Shown here: in pieces, positions 61,700 to 64,000 of the stretch
Layout: the number at the start of each line of letters is the position of its first letter
How positions within the stretch are numbered: position 1 is the first letter of the stretch
Assembly (NCBI GenBank): GCA_031987605.1
Contig: DALZZF010000012.1
Span: 1-64,000 of the forward strand
Source of the DNA: JAFAGO01 sp031987605
Lineage (GTDB): Bacteria; Bacteroidota; Bacteroidia; Flavobacteriales; Weeksellaceae
Direction: 5' to 3'
Length of the DNA: 64,000 bases
Position numbers and translations under genes: made by a program
Notes under the pieces: generated by a model
Databases searched by the model: none
Told to the model about the DNA's origin: nothing
The model's input: the letters and a program-made list of their open reading frames with translations, nothing else

Positions 61700-64000
61700 A
61701 TGAAAAACGTAGGCCTTATAGAAATTGCGAGCCAAATAAATACTATTTATTTGAGGAAAGGATTTATTGAGCAGGGAGATTATACCATCACTTTATTTTT
61801 TCTGCATATTTTTCGAGAAGAAGTTTTAAAAAAAGATAGAAGTTTTGAAGATGCTGCATCCACTGCTCTCAATGGAGATTTATCATCAAAGGACCTAGAT
61901 GAAGTCAGAAAATGTTTTACAGTTCTTGATTTTTTTACTAAGGAAGACATTATAGATATTTTTCAAGATTTTTCGAAGTTAGATCAGTATGAATTGCGAA
62001 ATAATTTCGCAACTGTTTTTGAACGGTTTTTCAATTATCTAACAGGCTTAATTGATTTCAAAAATGGTGCATTTGTACTTCATCCAAAGATGCTCAATTT
62101 GATTATGGAGATTGCCGATGTACAAAGTTCTGAAAATATATATAATCCCTTTGCATCAAATGCAACCTTGGGGACTATCTTGAAAGAAACTGATTCATAT
62201 TATGGACAAGAGTACAATGAACGAATATGGCGAATTGGAAAATTGCGTTTACTTGCACACGATAAGCCTAACTCTTTTTCTTATGTCCTAGAAAGCTCCA
62301 TAACCAATTGGGATGATACTTTTGCAAAATATGATTTGGTTTTTTCTAGGTTACCATTTCTAAATAAAGTTTCTTTTCCTGATTTTGAAAAATATGATTT
62401 TGAAAATATCATAATTAAGAAATCTATTAGTTCAGTAAAGAAAGGTGGGAAAATTATCCTCTTATTAAAATCTAGTTTTCTAATTTCAAGTAAATCAACT
62501 AATAGAGAGCTTTTCAAAGATTTGGTAGATAAAAATCTATTGGAAAAAATTCTTTTTTTTCCTATTGGTTCATTTAGGCATACTACTGTTCATTGCAATG
62601 TACTCGTATTAAACACAAGTAAAACTGACAATTCTGTTGATTTTATAGATCTTTCCGAATATTTAGAAAAATATAAATCAAGAAAAGGTATAGTAGATTG
62701 GGACACATTTAATTTAGCCAATTATCTTTTCGATCCTTGGAAAGCTATTAAAATTGATAATAAAAAAATAATCTCAAAAAATTATAATCTAAACATTCAT
62801 AGTTATTTTTTTGAAGAAATTTATTCTGGGAATAGATTAGCAGAATATGTTGATATTACGACCGGGAAAAAAATTGAAGACAACAATTATCCAGACTACA
62901 TTGTAAAAGTTAGGCATCTCGATGATTACAATTTTAAAGAAGAATTGAAACTAGAAAAGCTTGAAATTACAACTATACGGAACATAGAAAATTACAGAAG
63001 GATTGAGCAAAGAGGAGTTTTAGTTTCTTCTATTGGTAACAAACTTAAACCAACATATTTTGATGGAAGTACTTCTGTACTAATCCCTAACCATATTTTC
63101 TTGTTAAGGATTAAAAACACAAACGTACTTACTGTAAAATTTCTAATATTTTTACTAAATACCAATCAGGTCAAGAAACAAATAGAAGCATTTAATTCAT
63201 CTTCTATTTACCCGAACATTTCACGAAACAATTTAAACAATATTATTGTTGATGTTCCTTCGAAAGAGAACCAAGAGAGAATTTTAGATGAATCCTATGA
63301 AAAGAAAATAAGGGATTTGTCACAGGAATATTCTGTCATACAGAAGAAAATTTCGGAAGAAATAGCTATAGAAGTTTCAGAGTCAAATTCAGTTTTAAGA
63401 CATAAAATTGCAGGTTCTTTGTCAAATCTGGTCTTTTATGCAGAAAATATACAGGCGATCTTAGAGAAAATAGCGTCAAAAGAATTTCCGGAAATTTTAG
63501 ATTTGAAATTGAATGATAAACAATTATTTTCTATTGGTGAATTACTCTCAAAACTTTTATCAGATAGTAAATTTATCACTAATGAAATTAAAAATCAAAC
63601 CCAGGATTTAAATGTATTTGAATACTCATTAAAGGAAATTAATATTGTAAGCTGGTTGGATAATTATGTTAATATGGAAAAACATAAGCATCCTAATATT
63701 ATTATTACTTTTCAAGTTGATTTTGAGGAATCAGAAAATGTAAAAGTGATGGCTAATGAAGATTTGCTGATGATACTATTTGATAATCTATTCAGAAACA
63801 TCTACAAGCATGCTTTTAGTTCAAATTTTGATGCAACAAAAAGAATCGAATTATCAATTAGTTTAGATTCAGAAGACCAATTATTGACAATATTTATTTC
63901 TAATACTGGTAATCCTTTGCCTAGTAATTTCAATATGGAAGATTATGGTAGAAAAGGAATAAAATTTGGAGAAACTTCAGGAAATGGTATTGGGGGGTTT
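61700..64000 (+). CDS. HsdM-like pseudo-methylase, HsdS-like domain and histidine-kinase fusion (3' end cut)
   Basis: The frame stays open from the ATG at 61700 to the window end (767 codons). Residues ~1-310 resemble HsdM, but motif I reads NPFASNATLG (residue 149 on) and the catalytic motif IV reads SRLPF (215-219) instead of NPPF. Methylation is therefore unlikely. Residues ~350-535 resemble an HsdS target-recognition domain (EYVDITTGKKI, then SIYPNISRNNLNNIIVDVPS). A coiled coil follows, and then a kinase-like module: an H-box candidate VLRHKIAGSLSN (His568), an ATPase N-box DNLFRNIYKHAF (695 on), then ISNTGNPLP and GNGIGGF. It begins 28 bases behind hsdR. I know no named family with this architecture. 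Confidence 0.75.
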   Translation, partial: MKNVGLIEIASQINTIYLRKGFIEQGDYTITLFFLHIFREEVLKKDRSFEDAASTALNGDLSSKDLDEVRKCFTVLDFFTKEDIIDIFQDFSKLDQYELRNNFATVFERFFNYLTGLIDFKNGAFVLHPKMLNLIMEIADVQSSENIYNPFASNATLGTILKETDSYYGQEYNERIWRIGKLRLLAHDKPNSFSYVLESSITNWDDTFAKYDLVFSRLPFLNKVSFPDFEKYDFENIIIKKSISSVKKGGKIILLLKSSFLISSKSTNRELFKDLVDKNLLEKILFFPIGSFRHTTVHCNVLVLNTSKTDNSVDFIDLSEYLEKYKSRKGIVDWDTFNLANYLFDPWKAIKIDNKKIISKNYNLNIHSYFFEEIYSGNRLAEYVDITTGKKIEDNNYPDYIVKVRHLDDYNFKEELKLEKLEITTIRNIENYRRIEQRGVLVSSIGNKLKPTYFDGSTSVLIPNHIFLLRIKNTNVLTVKFLIFLLNTNQVKKQIEAFNSSSIYPNISRNNLNNIIVDVPSKENQERILDESYEKKIRDLSQEYSVIQKKISEEIAIEVSESNSVLRHKIAGSLSNLVFYAENIQAILEKIASKEFPEILDLKLNDKQLFSIGELLSKLLSDSKFITNEIKNQTQDLNVFEYSLKEINIVSWLDNYVNMEKHKHPNIIITFQVDFEESENVKVMANEDLLMILFDNLFRNIYKHAFSSNFDATKRIELSISLDSEDQLLTIFISNTGNPLPSNFNMEDYGRKGIKFGETSGNGIGGF

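Larger units (their letters stand above)
24377..64000. mobile_element. Composite genomic island at the tRNA (right end outside window)
   Basis: From the tRNA onward, housekeeping genes stop. Transfer genes (mobA, rteC, bfmA, mobC, a relaxase), replication genes, many pseudogenes and a restriction locus appear, and base composition shifts to more A+T, strongly so after about 44,500. No integrase is encoded in the window, so it must be further right or lost. The island seems composite: an older conjugative-element remnant (25609-45121) lies inside or beside a mobilisable module with defence cargo. Confidence 0.7.

Noticed and set aside
24377..64000. Insertion sequence or transposase in the island
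   Set aside because: I looked for transposase motifs and terminal inverted repeats near pseudogenes and junctions and found none.

Overview
The window comes from an AT-rich member of the Bacteroidota, most likely the Chryseobacterium group (family Weeksellaceae, class Flavobacteriia). Signs of this are SusC/SusD pairs, a type IX secretion C-terminal sorting domain, promoters of the Bacteroidota form TAnnTTTG, AT-rich translation starts, and an order of housekeeping genes typical of these bacteria. Everything here was read by eye from the sequence; no database search was run.

Positions 1 to about 24,380 are ordinary chromosome. They hold a class II ribonucleotide reductase, dihydrolipoyl dehydrogenase, a small DUF4160/DUF2442 pair between two mirror-image terminators, a CvfB-like RNA-binding protein, an epimerase-like protein, DUF493 and DUF4197 proteins, and a polysaccharide utilisation locus. 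That locus (SusC, SusD, two GH144-like enzymes, an esterase and a GH3 beta-glucosidase) probably takes up and degrades beta-1,2-glucan. It is followed by a ferredoxin-type glutamate synthase, a secreted endonuclease, a LolE-like permease, rbfA, methylmalonyl-CoA epimerase and a CAT-anticodon tRNA.

The tRNA marks the edge of a composite genomic island that runs to the right end of the window. Its first part, about 25,609 to 45,121, looks like the remains of an integrative conjugative element (mobA, frameshifted rteC, truncated bfmA) and is bracketed by a 47-bp imperfect direct repeat. Between mobA and rteC lies a 14-kb envelope-modification cargo. It encodes an OmpR-family two-component system, three PAP2 phosphatases, an EptA/MCR-type phosphoethanolamine transferase, a DgkA-type kinase, a TSUP transporter, PepSY-like proteins, an outer membrane receptor, an HD hydrolase and an EamA permease. 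Nine near-identical two-half-site operators with 11-bp periodicity precede its transcription units; in eight of them the operator is followed at fixed spacing by a -7 element. This points to a self-contained regulon carried by the element, with several members decaying (a CPBP protease, a serine hydrolase and a PepSY paralogue are pseudogenes).

From about 45,200 on lies a second mobilisable module: an excisionase-like HTH protein, a RepA-like ATPase, an iteron-like region, a DUF6371/Toprim primase-like protein, a candidate oriT, MobC, a relaxase and a coiled-coil membrane protein. Behind it is a defence cargo: an HNH protein, a WYL regulator, a DUF2130 nuclease-like protein, a VWA protein and a complete type I restriction-modification system (HsdM, HsdS, HsdR) with an AlbA_2 ATP-binding protein inside it. 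The window ends within a large gene that appears to fuse a catalytically dead HsdM-like domain, an HsdS-like recognition domain and a histidine-kinase module. That gene and the nine-operator regulon are the most unusual items here.
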